Shown: in pieces, positions 17,313 through 26,142 of the stretch | Layout: each line of letters begins with the position of its first letter | Position numbering within the stretch: the first letter of the stretch is position 1 | DNA from: CAVPJC01 sp963705155 | Lineage (GTDB): Bacteria; Chloroflexota; Anaerolineae; Anaerolineales; UBA4823 | DNA length: 64,000 nucleotides | NCBI GenBank assembly: GCA_963705155.1 | Contig: CAVPJC010000012.1 | Location: 124,001-188,000, forward strand | Direction of reading: 5' to 3' | Translations under genes and position numbers: made by a program | Notes under the pieces: model-generated | Seen by the model: the letters and a program-made list of their open reading frames with translations, nothing else | Told to the model about the DNA's origin: nothing | Database searches by the model: none

Positions 17313-18344
17313 TTAACTTTGCGGCCAGGATTGGGGTTTATCGGGGGCTTTGTACCAGTCCGCCTTTGCCCTGATTTTTCCACCTTCTAATTCCAGGCCC
17401 CCATACGCCAGCCAGCTGGTGATTAGCTTAAGGTTTGTTTTAAATTTCTCATCAGAGGGAACCAGGTCCTTCAGGGCATCCATGCCCAGGTGGCTGAAAA
17501 CCTCGGTGATTTGCAGGTCAAACACCCGGCGGATGTCGCGTCCCCATTTGCTGGCTTTGTCCAGGGACACATGGTAGCACAACCCCGCCGCGGCCATAAG
17601 CCCTATGATTTGCCCTATGATTTGTACCCACGGCAACGATTTTGGGATATAGGCCGATAAGACCATTATCTCCAGGCTTGTAAAAACCAGGATCACCTGC
17701 AGGCTGGTGAAGAAAAGCAAAGACACCCTGTTGCTTTAAATCAGTTTGAGCGGCTTATCTTCATCCTTCAACTTTTCTTCAAGCACCGGCCATAAGATTT
17801 CCAGGTTCGCACCGTACTGATGAGTTACATAACTCGCCGGGCTGATCAGCAGGTTTCCAAGGCGTGTCAGACCTAATTCATCTTTTTTGACCGGGAAGTC
17901 ATAAGCCAACCAGTACGCAGCCTGGTTGCGAATGGCTACTGCAATTTCATCATCGGGATCTGGGTTTTCGTTCACCTTGACGACTAATTCTTGCCACCGT
18001 TGTTCCTCAAACCAACGGTACTTCCCTAAAAGCCAGGAGTTTTTAAAAATTTCTCCGCTCACCAGATCCAGGAAAAAGCCGCTCATGTTACCGATCAGGT
18101 AGGCCAGCACAGACAGGCTGATGGTGCCCACCACCACCAGCCAGGCAGGCGATAGTCCGAGAATCCTGGCTACAAACGGAGCGCCGCTGCTGGTTTCGGC
18201 CAGCAGCGGGTAGACCAATGCAAGGTTGAGCGTCAGGAAGATGCTCGCATTGACCAGGGCATACGGTTCAAGCAGCGCCTTGAACTTATCAGAGAAACTC
18301 CCCGTCAGCAGGTCTTTGATCGTGTCGACAGCAGGTAATAACAT
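17313..18344 (-). pseudogene. Four-helix membrane protein interrupted by an in-frame stop
   Basis: ATG 18344 follows GGGGAGCAAAAA. The first part has two membrane helices (about VNASIFLTLNLALVYPLLA and SPAWLVVVGTISLSVLAYLI), then a soluble part with LGLTRLGNLLISPASYVTHQ and YGANLEILWPVLEEKL. A TAA at 17736 interrupts; in the same frame reading resumes as SNRVSLLFFTSLQVILVFTS and a second helix pair, ending at 17313. I recall a bacterial family with this order (helix pair, T-R-L-G-N and Y-G-x5-W-P motifs, helix pair), so the stop probably splits one protein. Because the frame is kept, this differs from the indels elsewhere. Two separate genes remain possible. Confidence 0.55.
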
Positions 18345-18789
18345 TTTTTGCTCCCCAAACTTTATCATCAGTCAATCTTCCGGCTGTTACTGTATTCAAT
18401 TTTTTTGTAATAAGATCGGATGTGAATGTTCAGGTCAAACGAACAAAACCGTCAGCGGACCATGTAGAACGATGCGTATTCGCAAAATCAGTGTTAGCAA
18501 CGATAATGACACACTATTTATACCATAAAACACGGAATTATAGCTTGCCATCTTGCTTTCGCGCCATCATCACCCATTGAAGTATGCGGGCCGGGTGGCG
18601 TTCATGCTCCACATCCTTCAGAGCCCGGGCATCCTCACGCCCGATTGGGACGACGCGCCCCGGCCCACCTGGCTTTCCTTTGCGTCTTTGCGCCTTGACA
18701 GTTCAACCCGAATCACTCATCACATAACAGCCCATTTTTTCCACGCTTGTGCAGCCCGGGCTGCTTGCTGCCCGGCTTCCCCATGCCCC
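18345..18789. other. Intergenic region: leader of the AT-rich operon and a repeat
   Basis: No gene found. The left part is AT-rich and includes a minus-strand GGTATAAAT element near 18520, a possible -10 box of the downstream operon. The right part (18670-18788) is a second copy of the dispersed repeat seen at 13640-13755, preceded by a degenerate hairpin (CCCGGGCATCCTCACGCCCG) near 18627. Confidence 0.45.
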
Positions 18790-19356
18790 TCAAGGAGCCG
18801 GCGTCGGCGCCAGGCGCGTCCAGCGCCGGCCCTTCAGAGCCGCCGGCCGGTCGGGGCAACCATCGGCGTACAAATCCAGGAAGAGCCACTCCTGGGCCTT
18901 GCTCATCCTGAGCAGATACCCACCGGGGGTATCACGCGGCTTGGGCGAGCAATCCCAGCCATCCAGGAAGGTGAGCAGGCTGTCTTCCAGGTTGAATTGC
19001 CCGCTGTGCACCACCCCATCGGGGGTGCCGTGGGCGGCCCGGTAACGCCCGCTCTCGGAAAAGGTCAGGAATAAATTTCCCCGCTCAACATCGAACCGCG
19101 TCCAGGTTCCCAGGAGCGCATCCGGGCTGAAATCCGCCGTTGGTACGGGCGGCAAGGGTGTGGCGGGCGTGGCTGTGGCGCTTGGCGGAATTTGGGTAGG
19201 TGTGGCGGTTGGCGGGTGCGTTGTAGCGGTCGCGCTGGACTCCAGAGTGGGCGTGACCGCCAGTGTCCACTCGGGCGTGACCAGCGCGGCAGCCGGCTGG
19301 CAGGCGGTTGCCGTTATCACGATCAAGAAAGGCAGCCAGAGGATCACTTTTTTCAT
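18790..19356 (-). CDS. Putative lipoprotein
   Basis: A 188-residue exported protein. ATG 19356 has GGAG at suitable spacing. The N-terminus MKKVILWLPFLIVITATACQ ends in a lipobox-like TATAC, so Cys19 is the probable lipidation site. A Thr/Pro-rich linker (about residues 40-75) leads to a compact C-terminal domain with LGTWTRFDVERGNLFLTFSE and SGQFNLEDSLLTFLDGWDC, similar to small lipocalin-like domains. Function unknown. Confidence 0.7.
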   Translation of the reverse strand: MKKVILWLPFLIVITATACQPAAALVTPEWTLAVTPTLESSATATTHPPTATPTQIPPSATATPATPLPPVPTADFSPDALLGTWTRFDVERGNLFLTFSESGRYRAAHGTPDGVVHSGQFNLEDSLLTFLDGWDCSPKPRDTPGGYLLRMSKAQEWLFLDLYADGCPDRPAALKGRRWTRLAPTPAP

Positions 19357-19424
19357 CTTCATCTCCAGGAAAGTCAACCGGCGCAATCGATGAGATTAAG
19401 GGTGAGTATCTCACCCTTACCCAA

Positions 19425-20132
19425 TCAAGCCATGAGCTTGTACAATCCGGTGGCAGCGAGCCCCAGGCTGTAAGCTACACTGTAATAGACAAAGAGCGGC
19501 TGAGCTCCCCTACGCCACAGCAACCCCAATGCCAGGCAGGCCAGCAGCGCCACCACGTACAGATCCAGGCCAATTTGCTCGAAAGCCAGGTTGGCAAAGA
19601 TGCCTGCCCCGATGAAGACCCCGTTCAGCGACAGCAGGAGCACATCTTTTAGGACGAGCCTCTCGTCCCGTGGGAAAAGCGCCTGCCACAACAGCAGGGC
19701 GGCGTTGACCGTGCTGAAACCGGTGAAGAAAACCCAGTGCGAAAATTCATCATCGTTGAAGATCACGATCCGGCACCAATCGCTGGCGTCGCTTGCGCTG
19801 CAAAAACGCACATGCAGGTAGTTGGTCACTTCGTGATTTCCATAGGAGGCTCCCAGCAGGTAGACGCCACCCATAAAAGCCAGCCCCAGCGCCAGCGCCC
19901 TCTTGCCGCCATCCCTTGTTTGCAGGTGCTGCATCAATAAATAGAACGCCAGCACGCTGAGCAGCGGCAGCGGAAGCATATTATTGAAATCTACCCAGCG
20001 CAAAAATTGGTTGGGAGCCACAAAATCCAGGCTAAAGGAGCCCAGCCGGTTCATCGAGACCAGCACGACCACCAGCGATTGCATGGCAAGCAGCAGGTGG
20101 GTGCGGTAAAGGGAAGGTTGGCGTCTGTTCAT
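19425..20132 (-). CDS. Polytopic membrane protein of unknown function
   Basis: A 235-residue protein with about seven hydrophobic helices, for example LLLAMQSLVVVLVSMNRL, MLPLPLLSVLAFYLLMQHL and LYVVALLACLALGLLW. A loop with RFCSASDASDWCRIVIFNDD holds two cysteines. I do not recognise a family or motif. No strong ribosome site precedes ATG 20132. It lies between the lipoprotein and a SnoaL gene on the same strand. Confidence 0.65.
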   Translation of the reverse strand: MNRRQPSLYRTHLLLAMQSLVVVLVSMNRLGSFSLDFVAPNQFLRWVDFNNMLPLPLLSVLAFYLLMQHLQTRDGGKRALALGLAFMGGVYLLGASYGNHEVTNYLHVRFCSASDASDWCRIVIFNDDEFSHWVFFTGFSTVNAALLLWQALFPRDERLVLKDVLLLSLNGVFIGAGIFANLAFEQIGLDLYVVALLACLALGLLWRRGAQPLFVYYSVAYSLGLAATGLYKLMA

Positions 20133-20326
20133 CGGGGATGCTTTGTACTACAAAGGACACGCCGCTTCTTTGCGTACTTTGCGCCTTCGAGGTTAGTTCT
20201 CTGGGAATGTTTTCACCCACAGGGGACACGCCGCCTGCAATCTGCAGCGTATTCCCTGTGCTGTGTGGCCGCGCTATGCGTAAATCTCTCTTGGCGGATT
20301 GGCTGGCGCTGATTGGGCGCCGGTCT

Positions 20327-20755
20327 TTACGGCGCGGCGTTGGTTGGGATAACCCCCAGTTGGGCCAGCAGGCTGAATTGATCGTAGAGATCAAAACGCT
20401 CAACGATTTTGCCGTCTGCAATCCGGTCGATGTCGACGCCTGAAACTTCCACCCTGCGCCCGGTGGGGGGAATGCCCTGCATCTCTCCCAGGTGTGTGCC
20501 GGTGAACATGGTGCGGGTCGCCACCCGGTCGCCTTCAGCCGTTTGTTCCACCACGCTCATCACGCCGTCCGGGAACGCCGCCCGGAACATCTCACCCACC
20601 TGGCGGTAGCCCAGGTAATCCAGTGCAACGGGCACCCCGGTCTGGCGAACGACTGTCTGTTCAGAGATCACCTCTTGCAAAATCGCCTCCAGGTCGCCCT
20701 GGTTGAACAGCTCGTAAAACCTGCGGACAATGGCTTTGTTCTGGTCGGTGTTCAT
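20327..20755 (-). CDS. SnoaL-like ester cyclase family protein
   Basis: A 142-residue protein with the SnoaL fold. ATG 20755 follows AAGGAGAATTCAAG. It starts MNTDQNKAIVRRFYELFNQG and has the family segment YRQVGEMFRAAFPDGVMSVV, then EMQGIPPTGRRVEVSGVDID and ADGKIVERFDLYDQFSLLAQ. SnoaL-like proteins include polyketide cyclases, but most bacterial copies have unknown substrates. It is one of three SnoaL units in this region. Confidence 0.85.
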   Translation of the reverse strand: MNTDQNKAIVRRFYELFNQGDLEAILQEVISEQTVVRQTGVPVALDYLGYRQVGEMFRAAFPDGVMSVVEQTAEGDRVATRTMFTGTHLGEMQGIPPTGRRVEVSGVDIDRIADGKIVERFDLYDQFSLLAQLGVIPTNAAP

Positions 20756-20780
20756 CTTGAATTCTCCTTATCGATTCGAA

Positions 20781-20815
20781 TTGTCTTTGCGAACGCTCTT
20801 CGCGTAGCAATCTCG
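20781..20815. repeat. Dispersed 'TTGCGAACG...CGTAGCAATCTCG' element
   Basis: TTGCGAACGCTCTTCGCGTAGCAATCTCG matches the widespread pattern TTGCGA-CTTCGCGTAGCAATC seen as an intergenic repeat in many genomes. A second, inverted and degenerate copy is at 39700-39780. Confidence 0.5.
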
Positions 20816-20918
20816 ATTTTTTGCGTGGTTCACGAAGTGCGATCGGCTTTTTTGTTCCAGGTTGTTTCGTACATCCGATTATCAGGATCATACCGTTTTG
20901 TACTGCTCACTTTCCAGT

Positions 20919-21488
20919 TCAAAAAATGCTCAATTTCTTACCAGTTTGACCGCGTTGCAGCCAGGAAAAGCTGGTTTGCGGCGGGGCCGGCACAGCGGCG
21001 CGTGCCTGTGGCGTGAGCGCGTGGCGGCGCGCCAGCTCCAGGCGCAGGCTGGCTTCACCGGTGCGCATTGCCCAGCGGTGGTTGGCCGAGAAGAGCGGCT
21101 TGAGCAGCGCAGAAAACCGGCGCAGCAGGGGTTTTTCGGCGCGCACCTGCCAGTCGTAGGTGATATCCACATCATCGCCGTCCTGCACAAAGCGCCAGAC
21201 TCCCCGGCCCACGAAGTCACCCCGAGCCTGCAGCGCAAAACCGTACGAACGGTTCACATCGCTGACCACAAACTCCCAGCGCAGTGTGTAGGGCAGCCAG
21301 CCTTTGGTGAACAACCTCACCACCCGCCCCAGTCCGTCTGCGTCTCCGGGCTTCAGCTCCTGCACATCCAGGTATACGGCCGGCCACCAGCGCGGTAGAT
21401 CGGGGGCGTTGCTCAAGATCTCGCTGATTTCTTCCAATGTGCTTTGCACACGCCAGCGGCTGATAAAGTGGTAATCGTTGGATTGCAT
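20919..21488 (-). CDS. SRPBCC (START-like) family protein
   Basis: A 189-residue protein starting MQSNDYHFISRWRVQSTLEE at ATG 21488 (GGAGACAGCCC upstream). The polyketide-cyclase/START pattern is seen in ISEILSNAPDLPRWWPAVYL, then LRWEFVVSDVNRSYGFALQA and DVDITYDWQVRAEKPLLRRF. Such proteins bind hydrophobic ligands in a helix-grip fold. The C-terminus is Ala/Pro/Arg-rich. It neighbours SnoaL-type proteins, so a shared small-molecule pathway is possible but unproven. Confidence 0.78.
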   Translation of the reverse strand: MQSNDYHFISRWRVQSTLEEISEILSNAPDLPRWWPAVYLDVQELKPGDADGLGRVVRLFTKGWLPYTLRWEFVVSDVNRSYGFALQARGDFVGRGVWRFVQDGDDVDITYDWQVRAEKPLLRRFSALLKPLFSANHRWAMRTGEASLRLELARRHALTPQARAAVPAPPQTSFSWLQRGQTGKKLSIF

Positions 21489-21548
21489 GGGCTGTCTCCA
21501 GGAGTTGAGATTGGGAGTTGCATTGGCAGGGGTGCGCCAAACCACAGA

Positions 21549-22136
21549 TTACCCCGGGGTAGCACCCAGTTGAGCCAGCACGCTGCCGATATCCACATCA
21601 TCGCGGCATTCCAACGGGGTTCCGTTGAGCATCCGGTAGGTGCTGACCCCTTTCAGATTTACAGGCCGTCCGGTGGGTGCCAGCTCGAGCAGCGGGCAGG
21701 TGTGCGTGCCGCACAAGCTCCAGCGCACGGTCACCTTGTTTACGCCAATCAGCAGGCCATCCACGCTGAACTGCATGTCTGGGCAGGCTGCCAATAGCAG
21801 GCACAGAAACGCTTGCGGCATCATGCCTGCGCCTCGCCGGAGGTGTTGGTCAGGCCGGGCGGCCGGGCGGGGGCCATCGTCGCGCAGATACCCGGCCAGC
21901 ATCAGCACGGCCACCAGCGTGTTGAAGCCGTGCAGCCACCAGATCGGCCCGGCGGGCAGAGTCGCCACATACAGCCAGTGGATCAGGTTGCCGAGGTTGG
22001 CCAGCCCGATGTGCCCCAGGCTGTAAGAGCGCAGGTTTCGGGTGCGGTAGGCCTTATAAAGCATGGGCAGATTGCTAGCAATGAAGATGGCGCTGGATGT
22101 GAAACCGGCAAGCATTTGCATCGATTGGAGGTCCAT
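21549..22136 (-). CDS. PQ-loop (SemiSWEET-like) domain fused to a truncated SnoaL domain
   Basis: The 195-residue frame from ATG 22136 joins two unrelated parts. Residues 1-85 form three membrane helices: MDLQSMQMLAGFTSSAIFIA, then NLPMLYKAYRTRNLRSYSLG and WWLHGFNTLVAVLMLAGYLR, as in PQ-loop half-transporters. From about residue 110 the sequence is the C-terminal half of a SnoaL domain: CPDMQFSVDGLLIGVNKVTV, ELAPTGRPVNLKGVSTYRML. The SnoaL N-terminal half is missing. Either a genomic deletion fused two genes or an assembly gap did; a designed fusion is less likely. Confidence 0.6.
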   Translation of the reverse strand: MDLQSMQMLAGFTSSAIFIASNLPMLYKAYRTRNLRSYSLGHIGLANLGNLIHWLYVATLPAGPIWWLHGFNTLVAVLMLAGYLRDDGPRPAARPDQHLRRGAGMMPQAFLCLLLAACPDMQFSVDGLLIGVNKVTVRWSLCGTHTCPLLELAPTGRPVNLKGVSTYRMLNGTPLECRDDVDIGSVLAQLGATPG

Positions 22137-22257
22137 GTGCGATCATTCTCCTCTGGCAGGTCAAATCTTGATTTGTTTATAACCCTGCCAGGCGCTCATT
22201 TTCCAGCCCGATAACTGATCAACAATTGGCTATTTTCTATCCAAAAACCTGTCCGGA

Positions 22258-22670
22258 TTATAAATCGGGCAGCAAGCCCAACGAGCGCAGCAGGCCTGCG
22301 ACATCCCAGACATGCGATGCGCGGCGGATCAAACCGCCTTCCATCGTCAGAATCGAAATGCCGCGCACTTGCACCCGCCGCCGCGTGGGCGGAATGTTCA
22401 TCACCGGACCCTGGTGGGTGGCGCGCAGGCTCCATTCCACGGCTATGCGCTGCCCATCGATCAGCGGCGCCCCGGCGCTCATCTCCAGGTCGGGAAAAGC
22501 GTTCAAGATAGCGGCAATCACCCCCCCGCGCCCTCCTGCCCGTGAATTGGGCGCGCCTGGCCTACATCCACTCCTTCGTATTCGGGATGATAAAAACGCA
22601 GCAAGCGCTCTTGATCATGCGCATTCCACGCCTGCAGATAGTCGATGAGCATTTCCTTTAAATTCAACAC
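22258..22670 (-). CDS. SnoaL-like protein, frameshifted
   Basis: About 137 residues. GTG 22670 (with GGGAGGGACGGC upstream) gives NLKEMLIDYLQAWNAHDQER, then FYHPEYEGVDVGQARPIHGQ. Near 22530 a slip leads to IAAILNAFPDLEMSAGAPLI, then NIPPTRRRVQVRGISILTME and LIRRASHVWDVAGLLRSLGL at the end. All are SnoaL-family blocks. It lies upstream of the PQ-loop/SnoaL fusion and is similar in its second half to that fragment. Confidence 0.75.
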
Positions 22671-22794
22671 GACGCCGTCCCTCCCAATCAGGCTCATGAG
22701 AATAAAAACTGCGGCTGCCTGATTGACAACCGCAGTGTACCGCACCGGGACGGCCATTCGCCAGACCAATAACTGCTCAATGACTGCCCATTTT

Positions 22795-24879
22795 TCAGCG
22801 TCCGATCTCCTGCTGCCAGAGGGCTTCGACTACCGCATCGATGCCCGCTTTCAAGTGCCGCCGGTAGGTGCTGAAGGGCAGGTCGAGCAGCTCGGCCGCC
22901 GCTTCCTGTGTGGGGGCAGGGTGAAAATAGGTTTTATCCAGGGCGCGGAACAGCTTTTCGGAGCGCGGCGCAGCCCGCAAAGTCTCTGCCGCGGTGGTGA
23001 TCAGCTCGCGCAGCCTGTGGATGCGGGCGTCGTCAGGCAGGCCGCCTTCGCCCAGCACCAGGCGCGAGCGCAGCAGCGGGCTGGCGTGCAGAGCGCCAGG
23101 CAGGGTGAGGCTGCGCAGAGCTTCACGCATGGCGTTTGCAAACTCTTCCTGCGAAAGCACCAGGACCGGCTCGGGACGCGGCGCCGGGGCGGCAGTCTGT
23201 GGCACGGCGGCGATCTCACGCTCGGCCATCAGCTCCAGCCACGCCAGCGGCGGGCGGGCGCGCCAATCATGGCCAAACATACCGTAGGTGCGCCCGTCCT
23301 GACTGAAATCGGCCGGAGGGCAGGCGGTGGATATCGCCGTAGGCCAGACCTGGCAGCCAGAAACCGGGGTCGGCGCACGGAAGGAAGGTGAAAGCCAGGC
23401 CGGGCGTGGTGAGATAGTAACGCACGATGTTGACAAACAGGATGGACTGGACAGGCGAAACGTCCTGGTAGGCACCGGCTGCCATCCAGAAGCGAAAAAG
23501 GGTGGCCAGCTCGCCGCTGCGCAAGGGGGCATACCTGTGCAGGTATTCGCCGGCGGCGCGCAGGGCCGGGTCCAGATCTAGATCGTCAGGCGACAGGCCG
23601 GTGAGCTCGATCCAGCTAAAGAAACCGGCAATTGCACCCTGCGGATCCCGCAGAACAACCGCCCAGGCCGGGAAGCGTTGCAGCCAGATGCCGGCCAACT
23701 GTGCAGAATCATTTCCTTCGTGACAGCGCACTATCTCCAACAGGTCTGGCAGATCGGAGGGGCGGAGTGCATCCGCCACCAGCGCGGCGCTCGTCTGCCA
23801 TTCAAAATACGGACGCACGGCCGGGTTGTCTCGATGGAGAAAGATGAAATCCCACAGCAGCCGTTGCTGGGCCGGGCCGGTCGTCTGGTCGAGGCGCTCC
23901 AGATAATAGGCCCGGGCGCGGCGGTGCAGCTCGGCGTACCAGTCGGGGTTACGCCAGCGCAGGTCGGCGGTCAGCGCCTCGCGCGCCAGGTCGTGGGGGA
24001 AAAGACCACCCCGCCGCGACTCGATGAATGAGAGCGAGCGCAGCCATTCGAACAGCTCGTGGGCGTCTGGCACGGCCAGCATCCCTGCCAGCAGCGCTTC
24101 GGTGGTCACGCGCACCATCGAGCAAGACTCCAGAGCTGCGCGGTGAGCCGGTCCGGGCGCCTTCTGGATGAATTGTTCCAACAGCGCCTTTATAATATCG
24201 GGGGTATCTTCCGGGATAAATTCGAAACCCGGCCGCTGGGCAAAGACTTCGGCAACCAGCGAAAGCGCCAGCGGGTGGCCGTGTGTGAACGCCATGACAG
24301 GCGCATGCTGGGCCTCGGGAATCGCACGCCGGTTGAGAAATGTGCGGCTTTCTTCGGGGGCCAGGTTGCGCAGCGCCATCACCTGCACCAGGTGCCGCCA
24401 GCCTGGGTCGCTGCGCCAGGCCGGGTCGGGTGGAATCTTGCCCGCCAGCACCACCAGGGCGTTCTCGGGAAGGTGGGTGAGAAAATCTGAGCGCAGCCAT
24501 TCATCCAGGGCGACCAGGTTTTCATAAGTGTCCACCAGCACCACACTGCGCCCATCCCGGTTGGCCAGGTGATCGAGTGGGTTGTCGTTGGCATCCAGGC
24601 CCAGCGCCAACGCCAACCCCGCGGTCTGAAAGCGGCCGGCGAAGTTTCCAGGTTGCGGGCGTCCAGCATCACCACCGCAGCCCCAACCTCGGCGCAAAGA
24701 TCGGCAAACTGTTTGAGCAGGGTCGTCTTACCCACCCCACCCGGGCCATAAATGTGCAGGATATTAAAAGGCAGCGCCTCGGCTTCCAGAGCGCTGCGAA
24801 ACTGAGCCTGCTCAGCGGTGCGGCCCACAAAGCTGCTGCGCCGGGCAGCGCTCATACGCTCTGAGAGACGGGATGACAT
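22795..24879 (-). CDS. STAND-type ATPase with C-terminal HTH, frameshifted
   Basis: About 690 residues in three frames. The N-terminus MSSRLSERMSAARRSSFVGR leads to Walker A HIYGPGGVGKTTLLKQF, then SVVLVDTYENLVALDEWLR (Walker B, VVLVD) and PENALVVLAGKIPPDP. The long middle resembles STAND regulators, with GHPLALSLVAEVF and an HDLAREAL segment. After slips near 24640 and 23310 the C-terminus has PTQEAAAELLDLPFSTYRRH-LKAG, a helix-turn-helix-like end. It is a signal-transduction ATPase that may regulate the SnoaL/SRPBCC genes downstream on the same strand (inference). No sensor repeat such as TPR or WD40 is obvious. Confidence 0.72.
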
Positions 24880-25170
24880 CGTTGCGCCTCCACCCCAGGA
24901 AAGGATTGCAATAAAATAGATAAATGATATCCGATTTTAATCCTAAACCGGCGCATTGAACAGGGGCCAGTCCTAATCCCCGACTGTTGTGGCGCAGCCA
25001 TCATATCTGCAGTCCGGGCATCCCCGCGCCGTGACCACTATTCAACCCTCCTGGTTTTCATTGGTGTCTTAGCGCCTTGGTGGTTTAGCCCCTTTTCCAT
25101 CGTGAAAGCTATCTTTCCAGATCACGGCGAACTTGCCCCCGGCAGAGTATAATACCCCCTGGAGCCCCCC

Positions 25171-25872
25171 GTGAGCGAACAACCCCACGTCATCGACCGC
25201 ATGTACGACCTCATCCAGCACTGGGACCAGCGCTCCGACGACCGCGCCATATTTCTCACCTGCTACTGGATGATGACGCGCAACATGCAGGCTGCCGTCG
25301 AGGAAGAAGAATTTCACGACCCCATCTGGGTCAACAACCTGCTTGTATATTTCGCTACCTATTACTTCGATGCGTTGGTCGCCTTCGATGCCGGTCTGGC
25401 TGCCCCTGCCGTGTGGCAGCTGGCCTTTGAAGCCGCCGCCCACCCGCACACCCACCCGCTGCAGAACCTCATGTTAGGGGTCAACGCCCACATCAATTAC
25501 GACCTGGTGCTGGTGGTCGCCGACCTGCTCCAGGCCGAATGGCCCGCCCTCTCGCCTGAGCAGCGCCAGGAGCGCTACGCCGATTACTGCAAGGTCAATG
25601 AGATCATCGCCCGCACCATCGACGCCGTGCAGGATGAGGTGCTGGAGCGCCGCGCTCCCCGGATGAACCTGGTGGATCGCAGCCTCGGGCGCCTGGACGA
25701 ACAGCTTGTGGTCAACCTGATCACGCGCTGGCGCGACCAGGTCTGGCAGCACGCCATGGACTGCATGAGCACCGCTTCAACCCCCGAGCGAGAAAGGCTG
25801 CGCCTGGAAGTTGAAGCGGCTGCCCTGCAGCGCGGCCGCTTGATCCTGTTGGAAATGAAAAACATCTTTTGA
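25171..25872 (+). CDS. DUF5995 family protein
   Basis: A 233-residue soluble protein. The start is GTG 25171, with GGAG before it. Family features are DRAIFLTCYWMMTRNMQAAV, YFDALVAFDAGLAAPAVWQL-AFE, and LMLGVNAHINYDLVLVVADL, an all-helical architecture with conserved His and Asp residues that could bind metal. No reaction is known. Intact and monocistronic. Confidence 0.78.
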   Translation: MSEQPHVIDRMYDLIQHWDQRSDDRAIFLTCYWMMTRNMQAAVEEEEFHDPIWVNNLLVYFATYYFDALVAFDAGLAAPAVWQLAFEAAAHPHTHPLQNLMLGVNAHINYDLVLVVADLLQAEWPALSPEQRQERYADYCKVNEIIARTIDAVQDEVLERRAPRMNLVDRSLGRLDEQLVVNLITRWRDQVWQHAMDCMSTASTPERERLRLEVEAAALQRGRLILLEMKNIF

Positions 25873-25943
25873 TGCCTGCTGCCCGGCTATCGGCGGCAAT
25901 GGGATGCCGCCGCTTCTGGATGAGGGCTTGCCCATACCTGAAG

Positions 25944-26020
25944 CCCGGGCATCCCCATGCCCGATAGAATCCGCAAACTCATCCGGTTTTATCTGTGTTC
26001 ATCTGTGTCCATCTGTGGAT
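25944..26020. repeat. Hairpin-family copy and 'CATCTGTGG' repeat
   Basis: CCCGGGCATCCCCATGCCCG (from 25944) is a near-perfect member of the GC-rich palindrome family. It is followed at 25991-26020 by ATCTGTGTTCATCTGTGTCC-ATCTGTGG, the same repeat as at 10089-10162. Downstream, TATAAT at 26075-26080 may be the -10 box of the methyltransferase gene. Confidence 0.6.
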
Positions 26021-26142
26021 CTTTTGCTCATCATTCGTGAATGACCCCTCATCATCCCGCGCCTGAATTCGGAGTATAATTGTAGCAATTACCTGCCCCT
26101 ACCGCCTTACCCGTACCCCCTTACCTGGTAAAGGAGACTACC

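Noticed and set aside
14827..18344. The AT-richer block as a phage-defence island
   Set aside because: No nuclease, ATPase, helicase, TIR or other recognised effector is present; only membrane and beta-rich proteins are seen.
25069..25455. Minus-strand gene before the DUF5995 gene
   Set aside because: It overlaps the DUF5995 start and coding region in antisense and has no family features.
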